A DNA stretch of 64,000 nt from Streptomyces sp. NBC_01381 (GTDB taxonomy: Bacteria > Actinomycetota > Actinomycetes > Streptomycetales > Streptomycetaceae), in the NCBI RefSeq assembly GCF_026340305.1, contig NZ_JAPEPI010000003.1:496001-560000 (forward strand). Reading direction: 5' to 3'. Shown here in pieces: positions 1 through 6,920 of the stretch. The first letter of the stretch is position 1; the number at the start of each line of letters is the position of its first letter. Under the pieces are notes generated by a model. It saw only the letters and a list, made by a program, of their open reading frames with translations. It did not search any database and was not told the DNA's origin. Position numbers and translations under genes: made by a program.

Positions 1-609
1 AATGGCTTCGGCGATCTCGTGGCGGACGTCGGTCCAGTCGATGCCCATCGCCTGTTGCCACTGTGGGACCGTGCCTTTGCCGCCGCCTTCGCCGTAGACC
101 GCGAAATAGGGGCCCTGATACCACTGGCCGTGCCGCATGCCGGCTACCCGTCCCCGGTGAGGCACGTGCGGGTACTGCAAGGTCGGGAAGCCGTGGATCT
201 CGAAGTAGCGGTGCCGGATCACTGCGAGGCCGAACATCTCCCCGCACAGCGTGAGATCACGTCGGACGGTGGAACCTTGCACGTTTTCGATCACTAAGGG
301 GCGGCCGGTGGTGAGCATCGCGGCCCTGCCGGCGGGGATCAGGTCGGGGTATTCGCGGCCCTGGTTGGTGCCCTTGGTCAGGGCGCTGTGGTGCTGGCAC
401 GGCCATGAGCCATGGATGAGGTCGAAGCCGGCACCGTGCTCGCGGACGAAGTCGAGCGCGTCGGCCTGGTGGAACTCAAAGGGATAGTTCGGCTGAGGGT
501 GCAGGTCGACGCCGACGACCTCGAAGCCAGCCCGGTGGTAGCCCATACCGGCGCCACCGACACCGCAGCACAGATCCAGAACACGCCGCTTGCGTGGCGA
601 GGTGCTCAT
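1..609 (-). CDS. C5-cytosine DNA methyltransferase-like protein, 3' end cut by window
   Basis: The first 203 residues are visible; the reading frame runs off the left edge. Motif I (DLCCGVGGAGMG, residues 12-23) binds S-adenosylmethionine, the PCQ at 70-72 matches the catalytic cysteine loop of C5-cytosine methylases, and VIENV (106-110) matches motif VI. The end MGIDWTDVRHEIAEAI is the usual C-terminal block of small phage-type methylases, so only a few residues are probably missing. The ATG overlaps the stop of the preceding gene (ATGA), placing it last in the visible transfer operon. No restriction endonuclease partner is visible, so I infer an orphan or anti-restriction methylase carried by the mobile element. 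Confidence 0.8.
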   Translation of the reverse strand, partial: MSTSPRKRRVLDLCCGVGGAGMGYHRAGFEVVGVDLHPQPNYPFEFHQADALDFVREHGAGFDLIHGSWPCQHHSALTKGTNQGREYPDLIPAGRAAMLTTGRPLVIENVQGSTVRRDLTLCGEMFGLAVIRHRYFEIHGFPTLQYPHVPHRGRVAGMRHGQWYQGPYFAVYGEGGGKGTVPQWQQAMGIDWTDVRHEIAEAI

Positions 610-845
610 GCCGTCACCGCCGCAGGGTCCTTGGCCATGTCGTCCAGGACCTGAGCCGCCTGGGTGGCCTGGGTGGCGAGGTCGCGTAGGGCATCGGCGG
701 TGCCGGGAACGGCGATAAGGGAGATGTCGATCAGGCCGCCGCCGATACGCAGGCTGACGAACGCCTCGTGCGGCCGGTCGCCGAAGATGCTGAGCCGGGT
801 CGGGGTGTCGGCTTCAAGGTGAGCGGTCAGGGTGGCGGTCTTCAT
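606..845 (-). CDS. hypothetical AICE protein (79 aa)
   Basis: I do not recognise this protein. It is short and acidic, begins MKTATLTAHLEADTPTRL and has an alanine-rich C-terminal helix. There is no signal peptide, membrane segment or cysteine motif. It overlaps the upstream zinc-ribbon gene (ATGA at 842-845) and the downstream methylase (606-609), so it is translated as part of a tight operon. Reality is supported by this double overlap and by the high third-position GC of the frame. Function is unknown; the context is an integrative conjugative element. Confidence 0.65.
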   Translation of the reverse strand: MKTATLTAHLEADTPTRLSIFGDRPHEAFVSLRIGGGLIDISLIAVPGTADALRDLATQATQAAQVLDDMAKDPAAVTA

Positions 846-1039
846 GCGTTGGCACCCGCCTTCGTGACCACAGCAGCCCGCGGCCGGGCGGGCGCAAGGT
901 AGGTTCCCTTGCCGTCGCAGGCGGGGCAGAGTGCCGTCTCAGTGGCTCGGGTGCCGTCCGGGAGCCGGTATCCGGCGTCGATGGCGGCGGCGGCGAATCC
1001 GTCGCAGTGGCCGCAGATGCGGGTACGGGTTGCGTGCAT
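842..1039 (-). CDS. small zinc-ribbon protein (65 aa)
   Basis: The protein has two CxxC knuckles, ICGHCDG near residue 9 and LCPACDGKG near residue 38, like half of a DnaJ-type zinc-binding domain. It probably binds one zinc ion and contacts nucleic acid or protein. Such tiny zinc proteins are typical cargo between spd and rep genes in Streptomyces integrative elements. A purine-rich GGAAG lies just upstream of the ATG. It overlaps the next gene by four bases. The precise role is unknown. Confidence 0.65.
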   Translation of the reverse strand: MHATRTRICGHCDGFAAAAIDAGYRLPDGTRATETALCPACDGKGTYLAPARPRAAVVTKAGANA

Positions 1040-1130
1040 GATGGGACTTCCTTCCGGTTGCTTGATCGGGTAGGGGCCGTGCCGTCCGGGGCGGATGAGA
1101 CTTGGCGGTTGAGGCCGCCCCGGGGGCCGG

Positions 1131-1412
1131 TCAGCGTCGGTCGTTCATGAGCGAGCGGATGACCACGGCGAGCAGGGCGAGCGAGCCGGCCGTGATGGCG
1201 ATGGCGAGGAACATCGAGGTCAGCAGCAAACCGCCGACGACAAGCCCGCCAAGGACCAGCACGGGGTTGCTCTTGACCAGCTCGACGGCTGCCGAGGTGC
1301 GGGCCAGGGGAGCGGGCTGAGGCGCCGGAGCGGGGTTGTGATCGGGGGCCGGGGGCACGGCGGTGTTGATCGTGGGGTAGGTGTCCGGGGTGGGGTACTT
1401 GGGCTTGAACAT
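1131..1412 (-). CDS. Spd-like membrane protein (93 aa)
   Basis: The start is the ATG of MFKPKYPTPDTYP, preceded by GGGAG at a normal distance; the longer open frame upstream is low-complexity and has no ribosome site. A proline/alanine-rich N-terminus (residues 10-38) leads to two hydrophobic segments around residues 52-85 and a short basic tail. Small membrane proteins of this kind next to TraSA act in plasmid spreading (Spd, pock formation) in mycelium. Membership of the Spd group is inferred from topology and neighbours, not from a diagnostic motif. Confidence 0.65.
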   Translation of the reverse strand: MFKPKYPTPDTYPTINTAVPPAPDHNPAPAPQPAPLARTSAAVELVKSNPVLVLGGLVVGGLLLTSMFLAIAITAGSLALLAVVIRSLMNDRR

Positions 1413-1437
1413 CGGTGGATCTCCCTTCTGGGTGGGG

Positions 1438-1593
1438 TTACTTGACCTGGGTGTCGATGAGTGGGGCGAAGAGGCTGTCGGACAGCAGGTAGCCGCCGAG
1501 GAGGAGCAGGGCGACGAGCCAGAGCGGCGGACGGAAGAGCTTGACGCCGAGGTAGCCGACGACCGCAAGCGCGAGCCAGAGCGGAACGGTCAT
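1438..1593 (-). CDS. 51-aa membrane protein of the transfer cluster
   Basis: The frame reads MTVPLWLALAVVGYLG and continues with a second hydrophobic stretch LWLVALLLLGGYLL, then a short polar end VK. It would be an all-alpha two-helix membrane peptide. It fills the space between the two other membrane genes with 25 and 15 bp gaps, and a GGACAG lies upstream. It is likely an Spd-type spreading protein by position. It is too short for homology to be judged by eye. Confidence 0.55.
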   Translation of the reverse strand: MTVPLWLALAVVGYLGVKLFRPPLWLVALLLLGGYLLSDSLFAPLIDTQVK

Positions 1594-1608
1594 GACAGGT
1601 CTGTCCTT

Positions 1609-2265
1609 TCAGGCGAGTTGGAGGGTGATGGCCTCAGCCATGGGAGCGGGCACACCCAGGCGGGTACGCAGGGTGGTGGAGTCGATCGGGCCACCGGTCG
1701 AGGCGCGGTGAGCGTCAGCGATCTTCTGAGCGCGATCCACGAGCGCCCGCGGAACCTTCACCACGGGCTCAGCAGCAGGAAGTGCGGGAGCGTTGGGAGC
1801 AGGTTCGGGGGCATCGAGCGCTTCGGCCACCGGCTCAACCACGTGTTCAGCGGGGGCCGATTCGGTCGGCACGGCGGGCAGCGTCGCCACCGGTTCGGGT
1901 GCGTGGTCGGGGTGGTGGGCCAGGAGGGTGCCGCCGAGGAAAGCGAGCGCGGGCCAGCCGGCAACCAGGAAGCGCAGCCAGGCCGGGACGTGGGCCAGGT
2001 CGAGGAAGCCCGCGGTGGCGACGTTCGCACCGAGCGAGGCGATCAGGGCGACCACGAACCAGAACCAGGCCAGGCGCGGGGTGTCTCCGGTACGGAGCCG
2101 TCGCCAGGCCGCGACGAGGAGCAGGTCTACCGAGATCGGGTAGGCCCAGGCTTTCCAGCCGGTCTGTCCGGCCGCGTCGGCGATGTCGTGCAGGTGGGCA
2201 AAGGACAGGGCTCCGGCAATCACGGCTTGGATGAGGACGGCATCGGGACGGATCGAGCGGGACAT
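1609..2265 (-). CDS. DUF2637-family membrane protein (SpdB/transfer type)
   Basis: This 218-residue protein starts MSRSIRPDAVLIQAVIAGAL. Four hydrophobic segments in the first 120 residues include WAYPISVDLLLVAAW, which is the signature of DUF2637 proteins found in actinomycete plasmids and integrative elements. A long Pro/Ala/Glu linker (125-170) leads to a small C-terminal helical domain with the sequence DRAQKIADAHRAS that resembles a DNA-binding helix pair. GGAGGTG precedes the ATG. It probably acts in the membrane with the translocase during intramycelial spread. Confidence 0.75.
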   Translation of the reverse strand: MSRSIRPDAVLIQAVIAGALSFAHLHDIADAAGQTGWKAWAYPISVDLLLVAAWRRLRTGDTPRLAWFWFVVALIASLGANVATAGFLDLAHVPAWLRFLVAGWPALAFLGGTLLAHHPDHAPEPVATLPAVPTESAPAEHVVEPVAEALDAPEPAPNAPALPAAEPVVKVPRALVDRAQKIADAHRASTGGPIDSTTLRTRLGVPAPMAEAITLQLA

Positions 2266-2304
2266 GTCTTCACCTCCTTCGCGTAGTTGGGCAGGTTGTG
2301 GCGT

Positions 2305-2484
2305 TCAGCGGCGGTTGAAGCCGGGGCAGCCGTTGATCATGTGGTCAACGCATGCAGCGCAGTCCCCCCGCAGGCCCCGGTGAATTTGGGGGTCGTAGGC
2401 GTGGCGCCAGCACTGCGGACACTCGCGCTTCGGTACGGACCTCGGTGTCTGAGCGGTCTTGGGTGAGGTTCCAAACAGGTCCAT
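2305..2484 (-). CDS. cysteine-rich mobile-element protein (59 aa)
   Basis: The ATG follows AAAGGAGCACGTG. The protein MDLFGTSPKTAQTPR contains CPQC at residues 22-25, CAAC at 42-45 and a further Cys-Pro at the C-terminus, with two histidines between, so a small zinc-binding fold is likely. It sits between the DUF2637 gene and another CxxC protein. Similar short proteins accompany TraSA in Streptomyces elements, but no function is assigned. Confidence 0.6.
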   Translation of the reverse strand: MDLFGTSPKTAQTPRSVPKRECPQCWRHAYDPQIHRGLRGDCAACVDHMINGCPGFNRR

Positions 2485-2557
2485 CACGTGCTCCTTTGGT
2501 GAGTTGGGGCCGGTACCGGGCGGGGTGTGGAGTCCGGCCGCCCGGTACCGGCGGTGT

Positions 2558-2731
2558 TCAGTTGGTGGGGGCTTCTCCGGAGCCGAAGCAGGCCAGGCAC
2601 ATCCCGGTCTGTTCGCCGACGACGCGGTGCTTACGGCCGACACGGACGGGGCGGGAGACCTCTCCCGTGCCCTTGCACGGCTTGCACTTCGCGGCCGTGA
2701 GCTTGCGGGCCGGGGTCTTCTTCGCGGCCAT
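2558..2731 (-). CDS. small CxxC zinc protein (57 aa)
   Basis: It starts at the ATG of MAAKKTPARKLTAAKCKP. CKPCKGTGE (16-24) and CLACFGSGE (45-53) are two CxxCxGxG-type knuckles as in the DnaJ central domain, so one zinc site is likely. The N-terminus is strongly basic, which would suit nucleic acid contact. It lies 5 bp after the next upstream small gene. The role in the element is unknown. Confidence 0.6.
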   Translation of the reverse strand: MAAKKTPARKLTAAKCKPCKGTGEVSRPVRVGRKHRVVGEQTGMCLACFGSGEAPTN

Positions 2732-2736
2732 GGCGC

Positions 2737-2910
2737 TCACTCCCCGGACGGGTCGAAGAACGTCGGAGCGGAGTCGATCGGCAGCGAGGAGGCCAGAGCG
2801 CCGCCAACGACATCGGCGAAGTCCTGGTCGGCGCCCGGCTGTTCGGCGTAGATGCACAGGAAGCCGAGGAGCAGCACCGTGCGGTTCAAGTCGTCGCAGT
2901 TCGCGCACAT
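2737..2910 (-). CDS. hypothetical small protein (57 aa)
   Basis: The frame encodes MCANCDDLNRTVLLLGFL, then an acidic, phenylalanine-rich tail ending FFDPSGE. A single CANC knuckle near the start and a hydrophobic central helix are visible. GAAGGACCACCCGTC precedes the ATG, giving a good ribosome site. It ends 5 bp before the next small zinc gene and follows the translocase gene after about 85 bp. I do not recognise the family. Confidence 0.55.
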   Translation of the reverse strand: MCANCDDLNRTVLLLGFLCIYAEQPGADQDFADVVGGALASSLPIDSAPTFFDPSGE

Positions 2911-2994
2911 GACGGGTGGTCCTTCCTGGATCAGGCATGGAGGGGGTAGGGAGTTGGCGCGAGAGTGGTCACGCCGACCGTTGAGGGGGTGTGG

Positions 2995-4327
2995 CTACAG
3001 GGCCTTCGCGGGAGCCGGGACCTCCGTGCGGGCCGGGCGGAAGGGGCGCAGGGCCGGGATCATGGGGACCAGGTGGGCGTACTGGCGGCACACCGTGGCC
3101 ACCTCCCCCAGGCTGGTCTTGGGGGTGCGGATCCGGGTCCAGCCGCCCGAGGTGTCCCCGGCAATCGCGGTGCCGCGGCGCTCCGGGGCGATGGCGGTAG
3201 CGGCCGGTACGGCGAGATCACTGATGTCGCCCAATCCCATTTCCGCGGTCTGCTTGTCGTTGCAGCGGTGCACCACACGGCCGGTCAACTGGGCACGCAG
3301 GGCGGTAGCACCCTTGCCGAGATCGGTACCGAAGCGCTGCGCGTTCACTTCCAGATAGATACCGACCGCACGGGACAGCTGGGCCAGGCGCACGAGCTGG
3401 GTGACGACGTGATCGCGGCGCTTGCGGTCCTCGGTGGAAACCACGAAGAACAGTTCGGCGATCTGATCGATCAGCACCACGATCGGCACCGGACGCAGGT
3501 GCCTGGGCAGGCCCCAGATGTCAGAGGTGATGTCTTGAAGAGCAGTGCCCGGGGCGATGCCCTGATGCAGGCACAGCAGGTCGAAGCGGTCTTCCATCTC
3601 CGTCACCAGGGCGTCAAGCAGCCCTTGTGCCCTGATCCGGGTCGGTGGCCAGGGCGGAGAGACGTTCCGCGAACGGGGCCTGCTCCACACCGCGCTTGCA
3701 GTCGATGCCGACCAGCGCCACATCCAGCGGGGCGAGGGCTTTGATCAGACACCGCTGGTACATCGACTTACCGGAGTCGCTCGCGCCCAGCGTCAACGCG
3801 TGGGGGATCTTGCGGTAGTCGCGGACGAAGGGGCGTCCGTCCTCGCGCAGGGCCACTACCGCGGACAGTGGGCCAGGGGCCAGCCGGCGCGGCATCCGTA
3901 CGCGGTCGAGGATGTCGAAGCCGGTCATGCGCAGCTCGACCACGCCGGGTTTGAGTTCGGCGACGTGCATCGAGTACACGCGCCAGGCATGCCGCAGCCG
4001 GTCAGCCGACTTGACCACATCGTCTGGGGCCAGACCTGCCGCCAGGTGAAGCCGCAGCCGCAATCCCGTGGTGGTCGGGCGGATCCCGCGCACCTTCGGG
4101 ACGCCGGGCCGTGCATCCTGCTGGCTGGTCGCGTTCTTGGCGAGCACCCTCCACCAGGGAGGGGAGACCGTCAGCTCACAGGCTTCCATGGTCTGCCGGT
4201 AGGCCGAGAGGATCCGGTACAGAGCAGCCGGGAGGCCGAACAGCGACCAGTACACGGCCGGAGCCTTGGCCCGCGCTATCAGGGCGACCAGCACCAACAG
4301 GGCGGCAAGCACTAAGAGTTCGGTCAT
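2995..4327 (-). pseudogene. traSA: FtsK/SpoIIIE-type conjugative translocase (TraSA/TraB-like), frameshifted
   Basis: This is the double-stranded DNA pump that moves Streptomyces elements between hyphae. From the ATG at 4327 the product has one or two N-terminal membrane segments (residues 4-40), a linker, then Walker A GASDSGKS (181-188). After residue 232 the frame fails: the C-run at 3630-3632 has one base too many and a stop follows at 3614. Removing one base joins this frame to one ending at 2995 that carries Walker B (VPIVVLIDQIAELF) and the C-terminal DNA-binding part, giving 443 residues, a normal length. Either the gene is inactivated or the extra base is a sequence error. The symbol follows pSAM2 usage and is by analogy. 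Confidence 0.85.
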
Positions 4328-4332
4328 GGCGA

Positions 4333-4683
4333 TCAACCCTTGCCGTTGGCCATGGCCGGAACCTGAGCGGCCATCACGGCGGTTGCGCGGTAGCTGATGC
4401 CGTGCCCGAAGTCGTTTTCCCACGGGCGGCCGAACGGCTCGACCAAGGTCACCTGCATCCCCGGCACCAGACCCTCGGCGATCCCGGACTCCGGGATGGT
4501 GAAGGTGTCTACGTCCGGCTTGCCGTCGATGTTGATCAGAGCGACGTTGACGCTCATCAGCAGTTCGCCCGTGTTCGTGTCGTACGCCTTCTCGTCCGTC
4601 TTCTTGTTCTTGATCTTCGGCTCCGGGGCCTGCATCAACATCACAGACGTCCAACGCTCCGGGTTCAGAGGCATGATCCGCAC
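4333..4683 (-). CDS. SCO3933-family regulatory protein of integrative elements
   Basis: The GTG at 4683 has AAGGAG eight bases upstream and is preferred to the longer open frame. The 116-residue product is a mostly beta protein: a PEPKIKNKKT segment, DTNTGELLMSVNVALINIDG, then GMQVTLVEPFGRPWE and a final HGISYRATAV. This layout (tag-like motif, conserved VxxVxL and W, GISYRA end) is that of small proteins encoded directly before TraSA in Streptomyces elements, annotated as the SCO3933 family. It ends 5 bp before the translocase, so the two are co-transcribed. It probably binds DNA or regulates transfer; this is inference. Confidence 0.65.
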   Translation of the reverse strand: MRIMPLNPERWTSVMLMQAPEPKIKNKKTDEKAYDTNTGELLMSVNVALINIDGKPDVDTFTIPESGIAEGLVPGMQVTLVEPFGRPWENDFGHGISYRATAVMAAQVPAMANGKG

Positions 4684-4768
4684 GACGGTTACTCCTTGAT
4701 CGAAGGGAGGGAGCGGCACAGTCACCCGAGGCGACAAACAGCCCCCTACTTTTTAGCCCTCCAGGAGA

Positions 4769-4830
4769 GGACTAATTCTTCCTCTCATCATGGGGACCAA
4801 TGTGTCCGCTCGTCAAGGACTAAGGCGTCC
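4769..4830. promoter_or_regulatory. three GGAC-N6-GTCC-type operator repeats
   Basis: Between the divergent regulator and transfer genes there are three spaced inverted repeats: GGAC(4769-4772)-N6-TTCC(4779-4782), GGAC(4794-4797)-N6-GTCC(4804-4807) and GGAC(4817-4820)-N6-GTCC(4827-4830). Their spacing is 25 and 23 bp, close to two helical turns. The last copy abuts the -10-like TAATAT of the XRE gene. I infer that the XRE protein binds them, repressing itself and the leftward transfer operon. Confidence 0.65.
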
Positions 4831-4832
4831 CC

Positions 4833-4838
4833 TAATAT
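4833..4838 (+). promoter_or_regulatory. -10 element for a leaderless XRE transcript
   Basis: TAATAT lies eight bases before the ATG at 4846 in an otherwise GC-rich stretch. No purine-rich ribosome site lies at a usable distance from either ATG at 4837 or 4846. Together this suggests transcription starts at or next to the ATG at 4846 and gives a leaderless mRNA, common for actinomycete regulators. Confidence 0.45.
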
Positions 4839-4845
4839 GGGAAGC

Positions 4846-5457
4846 ATGGAGTTGCATGAAGTGATCAAAAAACGGCGTGGCGAGTTGGGCATGTCTCAGG
4901 CCGATCTGGCCGCAGCCGCAGGCGTCGATCGCCGCCAGGTCAGGCGGTACGAAGCCGGCGAGCAACAGCCCGTACTGTCCGTTGCCGTAGCCATCGCGCA
5001 CGCGTTGGGGATCACCGTCAACGAGTTGGCTGGCCAACCCGCACACCGAATCGACCTGTCGGGCACTTGGTGGATGACGTGGCAGACCTCAAGGGGCGGG
5101 GAAGAGGCCATCGCAGCGCAGCAGGTCAGCTTCGCGCAGCAAGAGGAGTTGATTCACCTCGACACCATGGCTCGCGGCCTCAGTGTCGAAGCAGGTGGCT
5201 ACCACTGGCGTGGGGAGCTCCGCCTATGGGACCAAGAAGTCCTCATGGGTTGGTACGTAGCCAACGATGGTCCGGTGCGTTCGAAGGGGACTCTCTACTT
5301 CGTACTGCACCCCCACGGGATCAGCATGTCCGGCCGCTGGGTGGGTCTCGGTTTTGACGGCAAGGTCATGACCGGGTGGGGAACAGCCGCCCGAACCAAG
5401 GATGAGGCCGTGGAGCTGAACACCCGGCTCCGAGAGGATCGAGGGACATCCCTGTGA
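4846..5457 (+). CDS. XRE-family helix-turn-helix regulator
   Basis: An N-terminal Cro/cI helix-turn-helix spans residues 1-60 (ELGMSQADLAAAAGVDRRQV then RRYEAGEQQPVLS). The remaining 140 residues are a beta-rich sensor-like domain with many tryptophans (GTWWMTWQT, GRWVGLGFDG) that I do not recognise. The in-frame ATG at 4837 would add three residues; 4846 is chosen because the -10-like box overlaps 4837. It is divergent from the transfer operon and couples by GTGA overlap to cutA. It probably represses transfer genes through the repeats upstream, the role KorSA plays in pSAM2 with a different fold. Confidence 0.8.
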   Translation: MELHEVIKKRRGELGMSQADLAAAAGVDRRQVRRYEAGEQQPVLSVAVAIAHALGITVNELAGQPAHRIDLSGTWWMTWQTSRGGEEAIAAQQVSFAQQEELIHLDTMARGLSVEAGGYHWRGELRLWDQEVLMGWYVANDGPVRSKGTLYFVLHPHGISMSGRWVGLGFDGKVMTGWGTAARTKDEAVELNTRLREDRGTSL

Positions 5458-5774
5458 CGGAGGTCTGCGCAGTCCTGATCACCGCGCCGGATGCGAAGTG
5501 GCTCAAGTCCCTGGTGCGCAACATGGTGACCGATCGGCTGTGCGCTGTTGGGCACGTCAGTCCGGTCAGCACCACGTACAGGTGGGAGGGCGAGGTTCAC
5601 GAAGCCGACGAGGCGCTTGCCACCCTGCGCACTGTGCCGGATCGCGTTCCCGAGATCATCGCTCGAACGCAACGAGAGCATCCGTACAAAGTGCCCAGCA
5701 TCATCACCATGCCGATCACCGATGCCACGCCTGCCTATCGAACTTGGATCATCGAGCAGTCGAGCCCGCTCTAG
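5454..5774 (+). CDS. cutA: CutA1-type divalent cation tolerance protein
   Basis: The 106-residue protein matches CutA1 along its length: a first strand CAVLITAPDAKWLKSLVRNM, the core TTYRWEGEVHEADEALATLR with the family's YxWxGE, and HPYKVPSIITMPI near the end. CutA1 forms stable ferredoxin-like trimers linked to copper tolerance, though its activity is unclear. The GTG start overlaps the stop of the XRE gene (GTGA), so the two are translationally coupled. Its place inside a mobile element, away from any copper genes, is unusual. Confidence 0.85.
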   Translation: MTEVCAVLITAPDAKWLKSLVRNMVTDRLCAVGHVSPVSTTYRWEGEVHEADEALATLRTVPDRVPEIIARTQREHPYKVPSIITMPITDATPAYRTWIIEQSSPL

Positions 5775-6014
5775 GAACCGCAGCGCGGACAAAGTTTCCC
5801 TACATCATCAAGAGGCTCGCTCCGCTCGCAGACCATGTACCGCCAGGGTCGCCAACACCGCCCACGCCTGAGGGCCAACGCCCGCGGTGACGCGTATACG
5901 CCGGCATCGCGCCGCCGCCGCGATCCGGCCTCTGAAGAGGGAAAAGACCAAGAGCAACAACATGCCCTAGTCGCATACGTACAGGCAGACCCCTAGAACC
6001 CCAAAAACCAGAGG

Positions 6015-6029
6015 CCTAACAGAGTTAGG
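6015..6029. repeat. small perfect hairpin CCTAAC-AGA-GTTAGG
   Basis: Six-base arms flank a three-base AGA loop. It is one of the few AT-containing palindromes here and lies inside the spacer of the 33-bp inverted repeat. Purine triloops of this kind form unusually stable single-stranded DNA hairpins. Confidence 0.7.
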
Positions 6030-6062
6030 TCGATCCGCAAGGAATCGTGAGCCGCACAGAGT

Positions 6063-6141
6063 GCGTCGGCGCCGGATGGGCGCCGACGCGCGAGCCCTCG
6101 CCATGTCTCCGCCAGCGGGGCGCACGCGTCGTCGCCCATCC
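6063..6141. repeat. alternative hairpins sharing one arm
   Basis: GCGTCGGCGCC (6063-6073) pairs perfectly with GGCGCCGACGC (6079-6089) around a GGATG loop. The segment 6074-6092 can instead pair with 6121-6141, which reads CGCACGCGTCGTCGCCCATCC on the top strand, with two mismatches. The two folds exclude each other, so the DNA could switch between a short and a long hairpin. Confidence 0.75.
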
Positions 6142-6318
6142 GCACCCACAAGGGGAGAAGAGCAAGCATGGGGCAAGGGGGAGGAGCCGTACAGGCAAAA
6201 GACGCTTTGTGCTTACAAACCGAGGCCGGATCGCGGCGGCGGCGCGATGCCGTCGAACCCGCTCCCATGGACGAGGCCCATCGGCCGGGGCGGTCGGCTC
6301 CACGGCTTTACGCAGCCA

Positions 6319-6429
6319 CTTTGGGGCGAGCCTCTAAGATCATGGCCCCAACGTCGTGCTTTAACGGGCAGGTCCACAGACTGCCCGACTCGCGATGAGC
6401 TTACGGGGCCATGATCACTCGCCCCAAAG
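6319..6429. repeat. two-part inverted repeat with an inner stem
   Basis: CTTTGGGGCGAG (6319-6330) pairs with CTCGCCCCAAAG (6418-6429), and GATCATGGCCCC (6338-6349) pairs with GGGGCCATGATC (6405-6416). The asymmetric bulge is seven bases against one. Inside the loop CGGGCAG (6365-6371) pairs with CTGCCCG (6381-6387). The extended, bulged stem looks like an origin-type or processed secondary structure, not a simple terminator. Confidence 0.85.
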
Positions 6430-6495
6430 CAGCTCCAGCCCAAAGCCGCTCCGCCGACCTACGCGCCGACCTGCAGGGTGAGCAGACGGGAATGC

Positions 6496-6912
6496 TCACT
6501 TTACATCCACACGTTCCATAATCAGCTTAATATCCCGCATATCCTTTTCCCGATTGGAGCGCGTTTTCCACTCCAGGACCCGAGAGAGTGGACAAAAAGG
6601 GATACCTTCTACCAGCTCCGCCGAATTGATCAATTCGTCAGCATCTGGCGCCCCCGGCAGCCACCGGTCGAAGATCTCGATGTCGCCATCGAAGAGCACC
6701 ACCATCAGACCATGACCTGACGGAGGTACCGTGGCGTCGGCCATGCTCAAAGCGATCTTCCAGGCGTCCGCACGTGCCACGATGTCGAGATCATTCACGT
6801 CCTGCCTGAGACCATGCGCAAGCAATGGGCCGCTTCCGGCCACCACATAGTCATCTGTGGGCAAGTGCAGGGTTAGCAACTCACGGACGAAGGGGTGCTG
6901 CCGCAGTCCCAA
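6496..6912 (-). CDS. nucleotidyltransferase-like protein
   Basis: A TTG start at 6912 has a perfect AGGAGG six bases upstream. The 138-residue product carries VVAGSGPLLAHGL followed by DVNDLDIVAR, resembling the GS(x)n DxD core of minimal nucleotidyltransferases of the AbiEii/MNT type, although the GS motif is degenerate. The C-terminus is basic (EWKTRSNREKDMRDIKLIME). It lies 8 bp after the membrane protein gene, whose end contains its ribosome site, so they form an operon. GC content is clearly lower than in the chromosome to the right. The role is unknown; an accessory or defence function is only a guess. Confidence 0.65.
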   Translation of the reverse strand: MGLRQHPFVRELLTLHLPTDDYVVAGSGPLLAHGLRQDVNDLDIVARADAWKIALSMADATVPPSGHGLMVVLFDGDIEIFDRWLPGAPDADELINSAELVEGIPFCPLSRVLEWKTRSNREKDMRDIKLIMERVDVK

Positions 6913-6920
6913 AGATCCTC

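Larger units (their letters stand above)
5900..6254. repeat. 33-bp inverted repeat with 289-bp spacer
   Basis: The left arm is 5900-5932 and the right arm 6222-6254. The arms are reverse complements in 32 of 33 positions; the only mismatch is one base from the outer end. The core of both arms is GATCGCGGCGGCGGCGCGAT read on the right arm. The spacer holds the smaller hairpins at 6015-6029 and 6063-6141. Near-identity over this length implies recent origin or selection. Confidence 0.9.
5775..6495. other. non-coding, inverted-repeat-rich DNA beside the element
   Basis: About 720 bp hold no convincing gene: the open frames present are antisense shadows across repeats, with no ribosome sites. 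Instead the stretch carries at least four families of inverted repeats (listed separately) nested inside each other. Density and arm length are far above anything else in the window. It could be a replication or transfer origin (single-strand initiation, clt) of the element, or the remains of one. Confidence 0.6.

Noticed and set aside
5775..6495. Several 60-117 residue open frames in the repeat nest
   Set aside because: They overlap each other on both strands, are Arg-rich and lack ribosome sites; inverted repeats explain them.
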